Assembly (NCBI GenBank): GCA_025363025.1
Contig: JANYEO010000066.1
Span: 1-6,913 of the forward strand
Reading direction: 5' to 3'
From: Opitutia bacterium
Lineage (GTDB): Bacteria > Verrucomicrobiota > Verrucomicrobiia > Opitutales > JANYEO01
DNA length: 6,913 nt
In this document: piece by piece, positions 5,694-6,913 of the stretch
Layout: each line of letters begins with the position of its first letter
Position numbering within the stretch: position 1 is the first letter of the stretch
Position numbers and translations under genes: made by a program
The notes under the pieces: generated by a model
What the model was told of the DNA's origin: nothing
Databases searched by the model: none
Seen by the model: the letters and a program-made list of their open reading frames with translations, nothing else

Positions 5694-5718
5694 TAAAGTT
5701 CGATTTCTAGGCTAAAAT
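5690..5718 (+). promoter_or_regulatory. Candidate sigma-70 promoter of sucC
   Basis: TTAATA (5690-5695, 4 of 6 to TTGACA) overlaps the rph stop codon and is followed after exactly 17 bases by TAAAAT (5713-5718, 5 of 6 to TATAAT). Transcription would begin near 5725, leaving a leader of about 25 nt. I see no terminator in the 55-base gap, so read-through from rph is also likely. Confidence 0.4.
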
Positions 5719-5748
5719 CACCATTTTACAGCAACACTTTCACCAACA

Positions 5749-6913
5749 ATGAATATTCACGAATACCAAGCCAAAGAGCTCTTAGCTCAATACGGCATCC
5801 CAGTGCCACAAGGCGCTTCTGCTCAAAAAATTGAAGATGTCGCCAAGGCATTAGTACAGCTGCCCGAAGGGACCATCGTCGTTAAATCTCAAATTCATGC
5901 CGGTGGCCGGGGCAAAGGCACGTTTAAAAGCGGCCTCAAGGGCGGGGTAAAACTCGTCCCTAGTAAAGCGGATGCTTTGGCTTTAGCGCCTCAAATGCTA
6001 GGCGAAACACTAGTTACCCATCAAACAGGTCCTGAAGGCAAAAAGGTACAAACCCTTTACTTCACCGTCGCAAGCGACATCGCCAAAGAATATTACTTAG
6101 CCATCCTTATGGATAGGGCTACCTCTCGCCCGGTTATCATCGCTTCGACAGAAGGCGGCGTAGATATCGAAACCGTTGCCGAGCACACACCGGAAAAAAT
6201 CCTCAAAGTCTTTATTGACCCTACCTTAGGCCTTCAAGCCTATCAAGCCCGCGAAGTTGCTTTGGGCCTCGGCCTTCAAGGGGATCTTTATAAGCAAATG
6301 CTCTCCTTCTTGCCCGCGCTTTACCGGCTTTTCTGGGAAAAAGACGCAGCCATGCTCGAGATCAACCCCCTTGTTACCACCCCACAGGGCAAGCTTATGG
6401 CGCTCGATGCCAAAATCAGCTTCGATGCTAACGCCCTCTTCCGGCACCCAGACATCCAAGCCCTGCGGGATCTTAGTGAAGAAGACCCAAAGGAAGTCGA
6501 AGCCTCGGAACATCACTTAAACTACATTGCCCTGGATGGGACGATTGCCTGCCTCGTCAACGGAGCCGGCCTCGCCATGGCCACGATGGATATTATTAAG
6601 CATTACGGGGGTAGCCCCGCTAACTTCCTAGACGTCGGCGGAGGCGCTAGCGAAGAACAAGTAACCGCAGCCTTTCACATCATCCTAAAAGACCCCAACG
6701 TAAAGGGTATTTTAATTAACATCTTTGGGGGTATTATGAAGTGCGATGTCATTGCCCGAGGCGTCATCGCTGCAGCCAAGACGGTCCATTTAAATATACC
6801 ACTCGTTGTTCGCTTAGAAGGTACAAATGTCGATGCCGGCAAACAACTCCTCGCCGAAAGTGGCCTCAACCTCGTTGCGGCAGATTCTATGGCAGACGCT
6901 GCTGAACGTATTG
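5749..6913 (+). CDS. sucC: Succinyl-CoA synthetase (ADP-forming) beta subunit, 3' end cut by the window
   Basis: SucC pairs with SucD in the citric acid cycle enzyme that interconverts succinyl-CoA and succinate plus CoA with formation of ATP or GTP. It supplies the ATP-grasp nucleotide site and the succinate site, while the phosphohistidine is on SucD. All 388 visible codons are open; since family members are about 388-400 residues, only a few C-terminal residues are missing. Start MNIHEYQAKELL is canonical. Visible motifs: HAGGRGKGTFK (50-60, ATP-grasp), ASTEGGVDIE (132-141), LEINPLV (203-209, metal ligand region), NGAGLAMATMD (271-281), PANFLDVGGGA (290-300), NIFGGIMKCDVIARG (324-338) and VVRLEGTN (353-360). 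The insertion-free GKGTFKSGLKGGVKLV form after HAGGRGK looks like the verrucomicrobial type, from memory. There is no Shine-Dalgarno sequence before the ATG. sucD is expected just downstream. Confidence 0.97.
   Translation, partial: MNIHEYQAKELLAQYGIPVPQGASAQKIEDVAKALVQLPEGTIVVKSQIHAGGRGKGTFKSGLKGGVKLVPSKADALALAPQMLGETLVTHQTGPEGKKVQTLYFTVASDIAKEYYLAILMDRATSRPVIIASTEGGVDIETVAEHTPEKILKVFIDPTLGLQAYQAREVALGLGLQGDLYKQMLSFLPALYRLFWEKDAAMLEINPLVTTPQGKLMALDAKISFDANALFRHPDIQALRDLSEEDPKEVEASEHHLNYIALDGTIACLVNGAGLAMATMDIIKHYGGSPANFLDVGGGASEEQVTAAFHIILKDPNVKGILINIFGGIMKCDVIARGVIAAAKTVHLNIPLVVRLEGTNVDAGKQLLAESGLNLVAADSMADAAERI

Noticed and set aside
5694..5718. Sigma-28-like TAAAGTT before sucC
   Set aside because: The -10 partner matches only four of eight positions at a short spacing, and a flagellar promoter for a citric acid cycle gene is not expected. 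A sigma-70 reading fits better.
6226..6869. Open frames opposite or shifted within sucC
   Set aside because: They lie wholly inside the intact sucC frame, which carries every family motif.

Overview
The window reads as bacterial chromosome, most likely from a flagellated member of the Verrucomicrobiota, probably close to Opitutales/Puniceicoccales. This rests on how the DnaA, SucC and M16-type protein sequences look to me from memory, not on a search. Four housekeeping or motility genes (dnaA, flagellin, rph, sucC) are intact or cut only by the window edges. They have mixed base composition: two sucC lines that I counted by hand gave 50-57% G+C. One large gene in the middle is much more A+T-rich, with three hand-counted lines at 35-38% G+C.

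Layout. 1-315 (+): the 3' end of dnaA. 428-460: a hairpin terminator for dnaA that overlaps the last codons of the convergent gene. 438-1073 (-): a conserved-looking 211-residue protein of unknown function. 1074-1313: a divergent control region with a strong sigma-28 (FliA-type) promoter and a structured, GGA-rich leader for flagellin. 1314-2123 (+): a short 269-residue flagellin. 2140-2203: a perfect 20-bp inverted repeat acting as a bidirectional terminator, each arm of which is itself a small palindrome. 2207-4702 (-): an 831-residue exported protein built on a degenerate peptidase M16 (insulinase-like) half-molecule, with a helical insertion of roughly 300 residues and no zinc site. 4703-4943: an A+T-rich divergent spacer. 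4944-5693 (+): RNase PH. 5749-6913 (+): succinyl-CoA synthetase beta subunit, missing only its last few codons.

The genes do not form one pathway. rph and sucC may be co-transcribed, or sucC may use its own promoter in the 55-bp gap. Flagellin stands alone between convergent and divergent neighbours, as a sigma-28-driven single-gene unit. Flagellin is the only gene with a visible Shine-Dalgarno sequence. Its leader (hairpin with GGA in the loop plus a GGA in the Shine-Dalgarno) resembles CsrA-controlled flagellin leaders. The most unusual item is the M16-derived protein: it keeps the fold signatures at both ends, has lost the HxxEH metal site, carries a large unrecognised insertion, and differs in base composition from its neighbours.
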